DNA of 64,000 bases, taken from assembly GCF_002813775.1 (NCBI RefSeq), contig NZ_CP020371.1, positions 124,001 to 188,000 on the forward strand, given 5' to 3'. This stretch comes from Candidatus Thiodictyon syntrophicum (GTDB taxonomy: Bacteria; Pseudomonadota; Gammaproteobacteria; Chromatiales; Chromatiaceae). Below the pieces are notes generated by a model. It was not told where the DNA came from, made no database searches, and worked only from the letters and a program-made list of their open reading frames with translations. The position numbers and the translations under genes were made by a program. Below are positions 54,166 to 63,500 of this stretch, one piece after another; the stretch's first letter is position 1; each line of letters starts with the position of its first letter.

Positions 54166-56415
54166 TCACACCCGCTCCATGGCCACGACGCCCGACTTGA
54201 TGTAGCGATGGGTCCCGCCGAAGTTGATGTCCAGGATGTCCTTGTCGCGAACGCCGACCACCAGGCCATCGCCAAAAAAAGGATGTCGTACCCGGTCGTT
54301 GATGCCCCAGTCGCCGGGGGGCACCGGCACCGTCTGTGGCTCAGCCGGCGCTTGGTAGCGCTCCTCAAGCCCGACTTCCCCCAGATAGCGGTTGAGCACC
54401 GGTGCCGCCTGAAGCGACGCCTCCGGCAACGATGCCCCGGGATCGGCGCCGGACAGCCGATGGGTGATCGCTTCCCCGAGTGCCGTGCTGGTGCGCAGAT
54501 TGGCCTCGAAGGCGAAGGGGCTGGCGGCGCTCTTCGCCCGACCGGGACCCCGGGTGGGGATACCGAGCCACACCGCATCGAAGCGCGCATCCGGCGGCAC
54601 GACCAGCAGGAGTTGTTCCTGGACGCGGGTCATTGCCACATAGGCGAGCCGCCGTTCTTCCTCGGCACTGGCTCGGCGCGACGGGAACAGCCCGTCCTCC
54701 AACCCGGTGACGATGACCAGGGGGAACTCGCGCCCCTTCACCTGGTGAATCGACGACAAGAGCACGGCGTCGCCGCCGGCCTCATAGCGTTCCCGCGCTC
54801 GCCGCAGCGCATCCATGCGCGCGACGAACTCACCCACCGTGGTGCGGGTGCGCACCGCCCAGTCCAGGAGCGTCTGATAGGCCAACTCCTTTTCGGCCGC
54901 CGCCTCACTGGTCGCCGCGGTGGCGAACGCGCTCACCAGGTCGGTGGTGCTGGCATAGAACCGCAGCGCATCGGCGGCCGGTAGGTCGGCCCACCCCAGA
55001 GCCTCGTGCCATACCTGCGCACGATCACCGATCCGCGTTTCGTGGTAGGGCTTCTTGGCCTGGCGGGCGGTCTCCATGAGCAGGGCCGGGGCCTGCGCGG
55101 GTGCCCGCACAATGGCATCCGCCAAGGCATCCAGGGTGGCCGCCGTGAGCCACAGGGTCGGGGTCGAGAGCATGTGCCGGACGATCTCGCGCGCCCGCGG
55201 CTCGGCGAAGAGGGTGCCGGCGGCGAGGCGCAGGTAGCCCAAGAGCCCGGCGATCTCGGGGACCCGAAAGAGGTCGTCCTTCGCCTTGACGTAGGGGATG
55301 TCACGCTCCAACAGGGCCAGTTCCAGGCTCAGCGTCTGGGCCCAGAGTCGGGCGAGGACCGCGACCTCGCGCAGCGACCGCCCGGCGCGCCGCCAGCCGT
55401 CGATGGCCGCCACCACCGCCGCCTGGTCCCCGGCCGAGGTGGCACGGAGCACCTCGATGGCGGTGTCCGGCGTGGACAGCGCCGAGACGCACAGGGTGTC
55501 CATGCGGTTGCGGTTGTGGCCGATCAACTGGGCGGCGGCCAGCGACACCCGGTGGCCGAAACGGAAGGTCCGGGACAGGGTGTAGCGGGTCGCCCCGGGG
55601 AAGTACCGGGCGAACTCCTCCCCCATGATCTCGGGTCGCGCACCGCGCCAGGCATAGATGCACTGCGAATCATCGCCCACCGCGTTCAGGTGGGCGCGGG
55701 TACCCACCAGTTGGATCAGCAGTTCGACCTGGACGCGACTGACATCCTGGAACTCATCGACTACCACCAGGTCCAGCTTGTTCGTAACCAGCGCGAGCGC
55801 TGTGGGGTTGGCCCGCATCACCGCCACGGGGTCCGACAGCAGGTCGGCGAAGAACCGCAGGCCCGCGCGCTCGCGCGCCTGCTCGAAGAGGACGAAGGCC
55901 CGCACGAAGTAGGCGCACGACGGCAGCAGGCCAAAGGTCCGGAAGGCGTCCGCGGCGGACAGCAGGTCCGACTTGACCAACCCGATGAAGGCCCGAAACG
56001 CCTCGAACGCATCCTGGCTCGGGTACTCGTCGCTGCCCGCCTCTTTCAGCGCCGCCAGGGCGGCCTCGCGGGCGAGTTTTTTCTCCACGGCTTCGCTGGT
56101 TTCCAGGCGACGACGCGGCAGCAGGTCATGCTTCTCGAACAGCGTGGTCAGCGACAGCCCCAGGCTGTGGAAGGTGGACACCTTGGGCGCGGCGCGGTGT
56201 GTCGGCAGCGCCCCCGCCAGCCGGGTCTGAAACTCCTTCGCCGCTTCGCGGTTGAAGGCGAGTACGCGGATGCGTTCCGCCGGGACCCCCTGCTCCAGCA
56301 GGAACAGGACCCGGCCGACCAGCATGTGGGTCTTGCCCGAGCCGGCCACGGCGTAGGTAAGGCTGTGGCCGCCGGTGTGCTCGATGGCGCGCAGTTGTTC
56401 GTCGGTGTAGTTCAT
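54166..56415 (-). CDS. UvrD/Rep-family superfamily 1A DNA helicase
   Basis: A 749-residue 3'-5' helicase with all main motifs: Q motif YTDEQLRAIEHTGGHSLTYA, Walker A AVAGSGKTHMLVGR (about 24), motif II LVVVDEFQDVSRVQ (about 215), motif III ECIYAWRGARPE-type sequence (DDSQCIYAWRGA), motif V-like SSIHQVKGREFPLVIV and motif VI LAYVAMTRVQEQLLLV. UvrD-like enzymes unwind DNA in repair and plasmid replication. The C-terminal region ends with the SH3-like DRVRHPFFGDGLVVGVRDKD segment typical of UvrD tails. It starts nine bases after the AcrVA2-family gene, so the two are cotranscribed. Confidence 0.93.
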   Translation of the reverse strand: MNYTDEQLRAIEHTGGHSLTYAVAGSGKTHMLVGRVLFLLEQGVPAERIRVLAFNREAAKEFQTRLAGALPTHRAAPKVSTFHSLGLSLTTLFEKHDLLPRRRLETSEAVEKKLAREAALAALKEAGSDEYPSQDAFEAFRAFIGLVKSDLLSAADAFRTFGLLPSCAYFVRAFVLFEQARERAGLRFFADLLSDPVAVMRANPTALALVTNKLDLVVVDEFQDVSRVQVELLIQLVGTRAHLNAVGDDSQCIYAWRGARPEIMGEEFARYFPGATRYTLSRTFRFGHRVSLAAAQLIGHNRNRMDTLCVSALSTPDTAIEVLRATSAGDQAAVVAAIDGWRRAGRSLREVAVLARLWAQTLSLELALLERDIPYVKAKDDLFRVPEIAGLLGYLRLAAGTLFAEPRAREIVRHMLSTPTLWLTAATLDALADAIVRAPAQAPALLMETARQAKKPYHETRIGDRAQVWHEALGWADLPAADALRFYASTTDLVSAFATAATSEAAAEKELAYQTLLDWAVRTRTTVGEFVARMDALRRARERYEAGGDAVLLSSIHQVKGREFPLVIVTGLEDGLFPSRRASAEEERRLAYVAMTRVQEQLLLVVPPDARFDAVWLGIPTRGPGRAKSAASPFAFEANLRTSTALGEAITHRLSGADPGASLPEASLQAAPVLNRYLGEVGLEERYQAPAEPQTVPVPPGDWGINDRVRHPFFGDGLVVGVRDKDILDINFGGTHRYIKSGVVAMERV

Positions 56416-56424
56416 GGATCGCGC

Positions 56425-57438
56425 CTAGTGGTCCCGCACCGGTCGCACCGTCACCGGCAGACCATGAACCCGGTCCGCCCCGACCAGAATCGGCGGCAAC
56501 CAGCGCACCACGCGCTCGCGTTCGACATCCAGGGCGCCACGCCAGAAGGAGTGCCAGTGGGCAGCACGCACATGGGGTCGCGGCGATGTCCGTTGACTGT
56601 CCAGGGCCGATTCCCTGGGTTCGCGCGCCTCCGCGGCGTGCCGCAAGACGGCCCCGATGCGCTCCCCGACGCGCCAGACCGACGGGTTATCCGGCGGAAA
56701 CAGGCGCAGGCCCTTCTTGGTTCGCTTCGTGACCGGCCAGGGTGGGCGTTCGTAATCGGCGTCCTCCGCGCACAGGTACAGCAGCAGGGACAAGAGTCTC
56801 CCATAGACCGACTGCGCCGCGGCGGCAAACCCGTCCGGAATCCCACCGCCCGCGACGCCTGCAGCGATCCCCTCCCGCCACTCCGCCTCGACCTGAGCAA
56901 GTCCTTCTTCCAAGGTCCCGACCAACGGGACATGCCCGATGGCAAGTTGCACATCGGTGTCCAGGCCCAGGGTCAGGATGTCCTGGCAGCGATCCGCTCG
57001 CCAGTCGAGCCAGGCGAAGGCCCCATGCACCGGCGCGTCACCGCCGCCGATCAGGGGCGCGCAGAGCCCCGGTGTCTCCACATAGACGCCCCACGCCGGC
57101 AACCGGCGAAAATGCTCGCCGGGGATGAGCCCTGCGATTGGCGTCTCCAGCAGCGCCGTGTAGAGGTCCGGGTCGAAGCGGAACACCTGTTGCGTCGCCC
57201 GCCACGCGGCCAGACCGGCGAGTTCAAGGGCCGGAGCGACGATCTCCCACGCATGGGACGGCAGCGCCCTTCCCGCGGCGCGGTGCGCGGTCGCCAGCGC
57301 CACTCCGGCCACGTCGAGCGGCGCATAGACATAGGTGGGCCACGCGCCGGCACGGCGCTGGCGTAAGTCTTCCAGGGCGCGCCAGGACCCAGGGTGGACA
57401 TGACCGAAGGTTTCGAGGATTTGACGGGGGCGAAGCAT
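56425..57438 (-). CDS. AcrVA2-family (anti-CRISPR-Cas12a) homologue
   Basis: From ATG 57438, with AAGGAG upstream, 337 residues. The C-terminal block RPHVRAAHWHSFWRG (287-301) followed by VVRWLPPILVG matches the end of AcrVA2 from Moraxella (family pattern RPHxRxxHWHxxW, then RW-P). The middle also fits: aromatic AWGVYVETPG, and a helical stretch LLSLLLYLCAEDADYERPP. AcrVA2 lowers Cas12a by acting on its nascent mRNA/protein, and homologues are common on plasmids in hosts without Cas12a, so the cellular target here is open. Coupled to the UvrD-like helicase. The upstream open frame to 57651 is not homologous and is rejected. Confidence 0.8.
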   Translation of the reverse strand: MLRPRQILETFGHVHPGSWRALEDLRQRRAGAWPTYVYAPLDVAGVALATAHRAAGRALPSHAWEIVAPALELAGLAAWRATQQVFRFDPDLYTALLETPIAGLIPGEHFRRLPAWGVYVETPGLCAPLIGGGDAPVHGAFAWLDWRADRCQDILTLGLDTDVQLAIGHVPLVGTLEEGLAQVEAEWREGIAAGVAGGGIPDGFAAAAQSVYGRLLSLLLYLCAEDADYERPPWPVTKRTKKGLRLFPPDNPSVWRVGERIGAVLRHAAEAREPRESALDSQRTSPRPHVRAAHWHSFWRGALDVERERVVRWLPPILVGADRVHGLPVTVRPVRDH

Positions 57439-57651
57439 TGGCTCGCAACTCCTTTTCACTTGACTACACCAAACACAGGGCAGCTTCGGCGGCGTCACAG
57501 CGCCACTCGCAGTGACGTTGGTTTCCCGCGCCCGGCTTGCCACAGGCCGTCGCCCGGGGCCGCAGTTGCCCTGGGTGATCGCCGTCTCGAACGGGTCCAT
57601 GGGTGCCAAATCTTGGCACCTGCACGTTACGCTGATTTCGTCCGGAACCAT

Positions 57652-58395
57652 CTAACCGCTCCGCTCCAACCCCAGCCAGGCCTCCAACCGCCGCCCCATG
57701 GGGACCAGAGCCGCGGGCGGAAAGCGGGTCGCCTTGGCCCGCGCCAGTTCGCGCCAGAACCGCACATGGTCCCCGTCGCTGGTCTCGCCGCGGTCCTGCC
57801 GATAGGCCAGGTTCCCCCGAAAGTTACCGTGACTGAACAGGGTGTCGAAGATCGCACGCTCGTACCCGGGCATGGCATCAATGCCGTCCAGGTGCGGGAC
57901 CGTGGCACTGCCGAGGCACACCCGGCCGTCCTGGTAGACATTCCACAGCGGCGCATGGAATAGCGGCGTGCGCGCCGTCGGCCGCCCGCGTGACTTGATG
58001 GCGGCGAGCCGGATGGCGCCATCGGTGGCGGCGAACACCAGGGTTGGCCAGGGCACGTCCAGGCGGATCGACCCGTCCTTTTTCCCACGAAAGAGGATGG
58101 GGCGCACACTGCCTGGCACAGACCAGACCAATGCTTCGTCGCCGCAGGCCAGCAGGTTCGGCGGGGTCCACCGTAACTCACTGGTGCGCTCCCCGAGCAG
58201 GGTTTCTAGCAGGGCGCGGGCATCGGCCACGGTCAGCGGCCGACCGGGGAGAATCCGAGTTCCGCCCGCGTCATCGTCCAGCGGATGATAGGTGATCCCG
58301 CCCCCGCCCTCGCGGCGCTGTTCATGGAAGACGATGGCCCCGGTGGGGCGTGTCGTGGTGATGTTGGGCAGCGCCCTGCTGTCAGTGAGCGGCAT
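57652..58395 (-). CDS. PRTRC system protein B
   Basis: A 247-residue protein of the PRTRC (ParB-Related, ThiF-Related Cassette) group. Characteristic segments are FRGKKDGSIRLDVPWPTLVF, LFHAPLWNVYQDGRVCLGSA and DTLFSHGNFRGNLAYRQD. The role is unknown; the cassette is found on plasmids and integrated elements. Its start lies inside the end of the F gene (14-base overlap), showing tight coupling. Confidence 0.85.
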   Translation of the reverse strand: MPLTDSRALPNITTTRPTGAIVFHEQRREGGGGITYHPLDDDAGGTRILPGRPLTVADARALLETLLGERTSELRWTPPNLLACGDEALVWSVPGSVRPILFRGKKDGSIRLDVPWPTLVFAATDGAIRLAAIKSRGRPTARTPLFHAPLWNVYQDGRVCLGSATVPHLDGIDAMPGYERAIFDTLFSHGNFRGNLAYRQDRGETSDGDHVRFWRELARAKATRFPPAALVPMGRRLEAWLGLERSG

Positions 58396-59512
58396 CTTCG
58401 ACCTCAGCGCAGGACGGGGCGGCCAGGATCAGGCCCATCGCGGTCGCCGCGTTGGTCAGGGCGTCCAGGATGGACCGGGCACCGCCGGCCACGAAGGGAT
58501 AACTGGCGATCATGCGCTCGCCTGTCTGGGCGACCTGATCGAGGGTGTCTTGGAGTGCATCCCCGAACCAGGGCAGCCCGGGGTCCAGTTGGATCAGCCA
58601 GTCGAGCGCCCACGCACCCTCATCCTCCGCGGTGGGCGCGGCCGGAGAGCGCCCCACTGCGGCCCGGAGCCGGGCACATACCAACCGGAGCCAGCGCGCC
58701 CAGGCCAGGTCGACCGGATGCGCATCGCCACGCTCCAGGTACGCGACTAACCGAGCGGCCTTGGCATCCACCTGCGCGACGGTCAGCGGGCGGCGGCGGT
58801 GTTGGCGTTTCACGAACGCCTGCCAGCGGTCCCGCACGTCAACCCAAGACGCCAACTCGGCGGCCAGGTCCACCGCGTCAGCCACAGACTCGGTGCCCCA
58901 TGCCAACAGCCCGCACTCCTGGCTCTCCTCGACGCAGGCGGTATGGAAGGCGTCGGGGTCGTTGCGCACTGCCGCGGGCACCGCCAGAAAGGCGTCCAGG
59001 CGCTCCTCCACGGTCCAGAACAGGTCCGGCTGCCAGCCGCGGGTGATGTCGATCCCCAGGGTCTGGCTCATCAGGATGCAGACCCGATAACACAGGCGCG
59101 CCAGATCGGGATGCAGCGTGAGAAACGGCAGGCGATTGCAAACCAGGGCCGCGCCCTCGCCCACGAGGTGGATCGCCCCGTCGCCCTCCTCCCGCCCTTC
59201 CATGCCGATCAGCAAGGCCGGGTGCAGCGCCGGGTCCACCAGGTCCGCGACCTGCGCGTTCAGATAGTCGCCGATGGCCCGAAGGGCAGTCGTGGCCAGT
59301 CCATAGAGGGGACGGGCATCGCCGCCGTCGTTCGCGTCCAGGGCCACGGCCACCGCCTCGCCATCCACCAGCCCGGCTTCCAGGGTGAACTCCAACAGGC
59401 CAGCGACCGCTTGCCAGTCGTGTTCCAGCCAGTCGGCATAGGCACGGCGGGCGTCCGTCTCCCCATGGAAGGTGCCTGGGGCGGCGCGCAGAGGAAACGC
59501 GAGTGGACTCAA
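58382..59512 (-). CDS. PRTRC system protein F
   Basis: A protein of 376 residues if it starts at TTG 59512. This TTG overlaps the stop of the small gene upstream as TTGA, and the homologous part (LSPLAFPLRAAPGTFHGETD) begins there; there is no ATG at a better place (an ATG at 59626 would overlap the upstream gene in another frame). Other typical stretches are RAYADWLEHDWQAVAGLLEF and LAWGTESVADAVDLAAELAS. Function unknown. Confidence 0.8.
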   Translation of the reverse strand: MSPLAFPLRAAPGTFHGETDARRAYADWLEHDWQAVAGLLEFTLEAGLVDGEAVAVALDANDGGDARPLYGLATTALRAIGDYLNAQVADLVDPALHPALLIGMEGREEGDGAIHLVGEGAALVCNRLPFLTLHPDLARLCYRVCILMSQTLGIDITRGWQPDLFWTVEERLDAFLAVPAAVRNDPDAFHTACVEESQECGLLAWGTESVADAVDLAAELASWVDVRDRWQAFVKRQHRRRPLTVAQVDAKAARLVAYLERGDAHPVDLAWARWLRLVCARLRAAVGRSPAAPTAEDEGAWALDWLIQLDPGLPWFGDALQDTLDQVAQTGERMIASYPFVAGGARSILDALTNAATAMGLILAAPSCAEVEDAAH

Positions 59513-59706
59513 GCAGGTGGGAGTGCCCTCGGGTCGAACCCGCCACGCCGCCGATCGTTGGCGGCGCGACTGAGGATCTGACCGATCCGGCGCTGTTGCC
59601 AGCCTTCTGTGACCCTGAGCCCGCATGGGGTGTGCTCCTGTGCCGGTGGCATTGCGCGGTGATCCGCCCAGGCGCGGAGCCGGGCGGTGATCTCGCCGGG
59701 GTTCAT
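59509..59706 (-). CDS. 65-aa protein within the PRTRC cassette
   Basis: ATG 59706, seven bases after the C gene, and its stop overlaps the TTG start of F. The product (MNPGEITARLRAWADHRAMP, GLRVTEGWQQRRIGQILSRA, NDRRRGGFDP) is small and basic with two predicted helices. It is not one of the named PRTRC proteins I can recall. The perfect fit between C and F and the overlap with F favour a real gene. Confidence 0.6.
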   Translation of the reverse strand: MNPGEITARLRAWADHRAMPPAQEHTPCGLRVTEGWQQRRIGQILSRAANDRRRGGFDPRALPPA

Positions 59707-59713
59707 TGCCGGC

Positions 59714-59932
59714 CTATCCCTTGGTCTTGACCGTCGGCCGCTCGACGGGATAGACCAGGGTCCCGTCCGCGCGGAACTCGGGCGCCGCCAGCGTCGCGCC
59801 TTGGACCTGGGGGAAGTTCGGTGCGTACAGCGCCAGCGCGTCCTCGGCGGACAGGGAGGCGTCAGGGTCGGCCAGTTCCAGGGCGCCGAGGCGAAAGACG
59901 CGGGGCGGGGTCTCGATGGTGGTTGCGGTCAT
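59714..59932 (-). CDS. PRTRC system protein C
   Basis: A 72-residue protein, ATG preceded by AAGGA. RVFRLGALELADPDASLSAE, LALYAPNFPQVQGATLAAPE and GTLVYPVERPTVKTKG match the short PRTRC C family. Function unknown. It lies 24 bases after the ThiF-like gene. Confidence 0.88.
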   Translation of the reverse strand: MTATTIETPPRVFRLGALELADPDASLSAEDALALYAPNFPQVQGATLAAPEFRADGTLVYPVERPTVKTKG

Positions 59933-59956
59933 GGGATAGTCCTTATGGTCTGGGGA

Positions 59957-60748
59957 TCAGGCGGCCTGGCGCGCGGCGACGAGTCCAAAGCTCGCCCAGG
60001 TGCGGGGGTCGATGGCCAACTCGCGCACGCGCACGCCGGTGGGGTTGATGAAGAAGCCGTGGACGCCGATGGTGCCGTGTCGCACCAACTGCCACAGCAG
60101 ATCGGCGGCGGCGACGGCCACCCAGCGGTTGATGAACAGGTCTTGGGCGGCCAGGGCCTCAGCGGCGGAACAGCTTGGCGTGTCGTCGGCGTCCAGGCGC
60201 TCGGCCTGCGCCAGTTCCGGGAACAGGTCATAGACGTTGGGCAGGCGGGCCGGGTCCGCCCTCCAGCCCGCCAGATGGCCCAAGACGACCTGACCGGTGC
60301 GCGCCCCATTGCCAAGGTCGAGCCACAGGGTGTCGCGCCAGCGGTAGGGGTCCAACAGCCAATCGTGGGTGCCGATTTCACGGCGCACCCGGGCCTTGTC
60401 CACGCACGTGACCAGTAGATCGACCCGCGGCATGGCGGCGAGCACCGCCACGGTGAGGGCCTCGGCATAGCCCCGCCCGCTCAGACCGCCGAAGGTTCCG
60501 TAACGGTGCATCAAGAGTTGTGCTTTGTTTTGGCCCCGGTCGGCTGGCCAGAAGCGTTGCCGCACGGTATTGGTCGTCGAAACCGTATCGGGGTCGAACA
60601 CGGACATCTGGAACCCTGGGTGTCCCAGGGCGCGCAGAGCACGGTCGATCCGTGCGAGCCCGTCGAGGACTTCGCTGCCGCTGCCCCCGGCACCCGCCAG
60701 GACTATGCGGATGGGGTTCGATACCCAATGGTTTGGTAGGACAAACAT
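59957..60748 (-). CDS. PRTRC system ThiF-family protein
   Basis: From ATG 60748, 263 residues. The N-terminal Rossmann fold has the nucleotide-binding Gly-rich loop VLAGAGGSGSEVLDGLARID and the acidic strand MSVFDPDTVSTTNTVRQRF, as in E1/ThiF/MoeB adenylating enzymes; DLLVTCVDKARVRREIG follows. These enzymes activate the C-terminus of ubiquitin-like proteins; no such carrier is obvious, but PRTRC always has this gene. It starts eight bases after protein E. Confidence 0.9.
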   Translation of the reverse strand: MFVLPNHWVSNPIRIVLAGAGGSGSEVLDGLARIDRALRALGHPGFQMSVFDPDTVSTTNTVRQRFWPADRGQNKAQLLMHRYGTFGGLSGRGYAEALTVAVLAAMPRVDLLVTCVDKARVRREIGTHDWLLDPYRWRDTLWLDLGNGARTGQVVLGHLAGWRADPARLPNVYDLFPELAQAERLDADDTPSCSAAEALAAQDLFINRWVAVAAADLLWQLVRHGTIGVHGFFINPTGVRVRELAIDPRTWASFGLVAARQAA

Positions 60749-60755
60749 GACCCGC

Positions 60756-61217
60756 TCAGGCGAACAGATTGTTGGGGTCGACCGGCACGGCCGGGGCGGA
60801 CCGCGCGGGCGCCGGCACCGGGGTCGGGGTCGGGGTCGGGTCCAGCGGGGCCGCAGCAACCGCAGAGGTCCCCGCCGCCGCTTTCGTGCCCTGCTCCAGC
60901 AGCCGGGCACCTGCCTTCCCCGCTTCCTTCAACGCCTCCAATGAAGTGACCTTCATTTCCACATCCCGGCGGCGCTCGCCGTAGGTGGCGAGCAGCGCGG
61001 GCAACCGGGCATCCAGTTCCGCGATGCTCCCGGTGATCCGCAGCGGCATCGCCAGCGCCGCGCGCAGGGGCGCCGCATCGCCTTCGAGATTCTCCACCGG
61101 CCGGATCAGAAGGGGCTGGACCAGGAGGGTCAGGCCGCCATCCGGGTTACGGGCGATCTCGAAGCGGAGGCGTTCGCCCGCGGTCAGGACGCCGACAAGT
61201 TGTTCAAATAGGTCCAT
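60756..61217 (-). CDS. PRTRC system protein E
   Basis: From ATG 61217, with GGAGA upstream, 153 residues. MDLFEQLVGVLTAGERLRFE, IARNPDGGLTLLVQPLLIRP and RRRDVEMKVTSLEALKEAGK match PRTRC E. The C-terminal third is low-complexity Thr/Pro/Ala (TPTPVPAPA). Frames open further upstream overlap parB and are rejected. Function unknown. Confidence 0.87.
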   Translation of the reverse strand: MDLFEQLVGVLTAGERLRFEIARNPDGGLTLLVQPLLIRPVENLEGDAAPLRAALAMPLRITGSIAELDARLPALLATYGERRRDVEMKVTSLEALKEAGKAGARLLEQGTKAAAGTSAVAAAPLDPTPTPTPVPAPARSAPAVPVDPNNLFA

Positions 61218-61284
61218 TACGGTCTCCGTTGGTATTGCGGGCATTGTTGTCGGTTGGGTTGCGGCGGCGCATCCGGGGCGGGTA

Positions 61285-63042
61285 TCAGGTCCGCCGCGCC
61301 AGGGTCTTGAACCGCCCAACCACGGCCTGGGGCACGAAGCAGGACCAGTCGAAGGCGCCCGGGGCCAGCGCCGCGGCGATGATCGCGTCGACCTTGCCTT
61401 GCATCAGCCGGGCGTACCTGGCTTCGCCGTGGGTGGCGTCGTACCAGGCAGCGAAGCCGGCCTCACGCAACAGCGCATCCATGCCCGCCTTGCGGTGCGC
61501 CCGCAGGAACGGCTCATCCACGCGGAATCGCTGCGTCAGGTCGGTCTGGGTGGTGGTGAGGATTGCCACCGTCGCCCCGGGCAGATCGCCGTCGTTTCGT
61601 TCCATGAGGACGTAGCGCACCAGGGCCGCTTCCAGGGCGACACACTGCGCATCGGCCAGGGCCACCAGGACGGTCATGGCACTCGCGCGTGCAATCGGCA
61701 CGGCGACCACCCCGAGTTTCTCGGTGTCCGTGAACCCGGTATCCCGCAGCAGGGCATAGAGGCGCACGGCACGGGCAACGCGCGCATCCTCCTGAGCCAG
61801 GTCCGCCGCGATGGCGCGCAGCTTGGCATCGGTTACGTCTTGGACCTTCTGGGGGGTCGCTTCGGCGTGCGGACTTTCACCAGCCGGTTGCTGGGTTGCC
61901 GCTGCCTGCCGCTTCTTCGGCCGTGCGGCCGGTGCCGCGACCGTACCCGGATCGGTGGCGGCGGGCGCGTCCTGCGGGGTCGCAAGCAGACGACGGTAAC
62001 CCTGCTGCTTCTCGGCCCGGCAGGTCGGGTTGAAGCACACGTCCTCCGTAATCTGCCCCTCATGCCCTGGGACCGTGGCCAGCAACACACCGAAGTTGGC
62101 GCACCCCCGGCACCCCTGCCCGAACTGCTGCGGACCCACGCCGTGGACGCCGGTTGCCTCCAACACGGCGAAGGTGCCCGGCGCACGCTCCGTATCGAGC
62201 CAGACGGCCTGATACTGCTCCGCCAGGGACAACTTCTTGCCTGCCAGGGCGACCATCGTTTTACCGCCGAAACATTTCATGTTGGCGCACTTGGCGCCAT
62301 CGAGGTAGGTCTCGAACAGTTCACGCTGGACGGCCGAGTTATGGTGGCAGTCCAAGCAGCCCGTCTTGTCGAAGATCGCCGGTTTCAGTGGGCGGGCGAC
62401 CTGGCCGATGCGCTCCAAGAGCGCAGCGACGGAGATCCGTTGTGCGATGATCCGGGGCAGGTTGGCGTCCTGGTTCTCGGCGGGCAGGGTGGCCAGCAAC
62501 TCCCCGTGGCCCAGGTTCAGGGTTCGCGCATCCAGCGCCGCCAGGACCGCCGGGGTGCAGTTCAGCAGGGCCAAGCGACTCTTGAGCCGCGTCTCGCTCC
62601 ATCCCAAGCGCCGCCGGGCCTCGTCCCGGTCGCCGTGACAGAGGGTCAGCAGGTCCCGCGCCTTCTGCGCTTCCTCGCTTGGGACCAGATCGTCCCGGTG
62701 GGTGTTCTCGACCATCGACATCTGCATGGACTGGAGGTCATCCACCACGCGCACGAACGCAGGGATTTCGTCCAGCCCGGCCTCGCGGGCCGCCCGCCAG
62801 CGCCGCTCCCCGGCGATGATCTGGTAGCACCCGCCGTCGATGGCACGCACCACGATGGGCTGGATGATGCCCTGGGTGCGGACCGACTCGACCAGTTCAC
62901 GCATCTTGGCCACGTCGAAGTGGCGGCGCGGGTTGTGCCCCGCGCGCGGCGTAATCACGCTGACAGGCAACCAGGAGAGTTGGCCGTCCTCGGCGGACGG
63001 CGGAGGTATGGCAGCTTCCGGGATAACAGGGTGGGTTTGCAT
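61285..63042 (-). CDS. PRTRC system ParB-family protein
   Basis: From ATG 63042, with GAGG seven bases upstream, 585 residues. The N-terminal ParB/Srx-like domain is at about 25-200 (GIIQPIVVRAIDGGCYQIIA, GERRWRAAREAGLDEIPAFV, MSMVENTHRDDLVPSEEAQK), followed by a helix-turn-helix. A Cys cluster comes next (CLDCHHN, MKCFGG, CRGCANFG, CFNPTCRAEK) and probably binds zinc. The C-terminal half is helical. ParB-like proteins bind DNA and use CTP in segregation; this branch is named after the cassette. It is the first gene of the PRTRC operon. Confidence 0.92.
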   Translation of the reverse strand: MQTHPVIPEAAIPPPSAEDGQLSWLPVSVITPRAGHNPRRHFDVAKMRELVESVRTQGIIQPIVVRAIDGGCYQIIAGERRWRAAREAGLDEIPAFVRVVDDLQSMQMSMVENTHRDDLVPSEEAQKARDLLTLCHGDRDEARRRLGWSETRLKSRLALLNCTPAVLAALDARTLNLGHGELLATLPAENQDANLPRIIAQRISVAALLERIGQVARPLKPAIFDKTGCLDCHHNSAVQRELFETYLDGAKCANMKCFGGKTMVALAGKKLSLAEQYQAVWLDTERAPGTFAVLEATGVHGVGPQQFGQGCRGCANFGVLLATVPGHEGQITEDVCFNPTCRAEKQQGYRRLLATPQDAPAATDPGTVAAPAARPKKRQAAATQQPAGESPHAEATPQKVQDVTDAKLRAIAADLAQEDARVARAVRLYALLRDTGFTDTEKLGVVAVPIARASAMTVLVALADAQCVALEAALVRYVLMERNDGDLPGATVAILTTTQTDLTQRFRVDEPFLRAHRKAGMDALLREAGFAAWYDATHGEARYARLMQGKVDAIIAAALAPGAFDWSCFVPQAVVGRFKTLARRT

Positions 63043-63242
63043 GGTGCCTCTTATTGGTCTATCGGTCATTCGTGGATTCGATACGGAGGTTCCAGCGAGA
63101 CAGGGATTCCCGCTACTTGCGCCCTTTTTGCGGCATCGCCGTCGGTGACGGACGCGGACAACCAATGACCGCCCAGGAATCCTTGCTGGGTTGGGGAGCC
63201 GGTGTCTTGTTCCTCCAGTGCTTACCCTCACAGTGATCTAGG

Positions 63243-63500
63243 TTAGATGACTCGCTCGGGGCGTGAGAACGCCGCCGTGCCACTGGCCCCGCGACAGGTC
63301 CAGGCGAGCGCGCCAGTGATCGCTGGGGTGATGCGGTACGGGTCTACACCAGCCCACCAATAGAGGACCGTTGCGGCGGCACGGGACCGCGGCACGATCT
63401 GGACATCGAGGCGCTTCGCTTGCCACAAAGGGAGCGGGGTACGAAGCTTACTGGAGTCGTCACCAGCCGCACGGATCGGATGCTCAACAAAACTGTTCAT
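63243..63500 (-). CDS. Small hypothetical protein (85 aa)
   Basis: ATG 63500 with GAGGTG just upstream. The sequence MNSFVEHPIRAAGDDSSKLR, then RAAATVLYWWAGVDPYRITP, has no family I recognise. Located upstream of the PRTRC operon in the same direction. Confidence 0.55.
   Translation of the reverse strand: MNSFVEHPIRAAGDDSSKLRTPLPLWQAKRLDVQIVPRSRAAATVLYWWAGVDPYRITPAITGALAWTCRGASGTAAFSRPERVI

Noticed and set aside
56425-57651. A longer AcrVA2-like protein starting at 57651
   Set aside because: The extra 71 residues are not homologous, and the ATG at 57438 has an AAGGAG ribosome-binding site.
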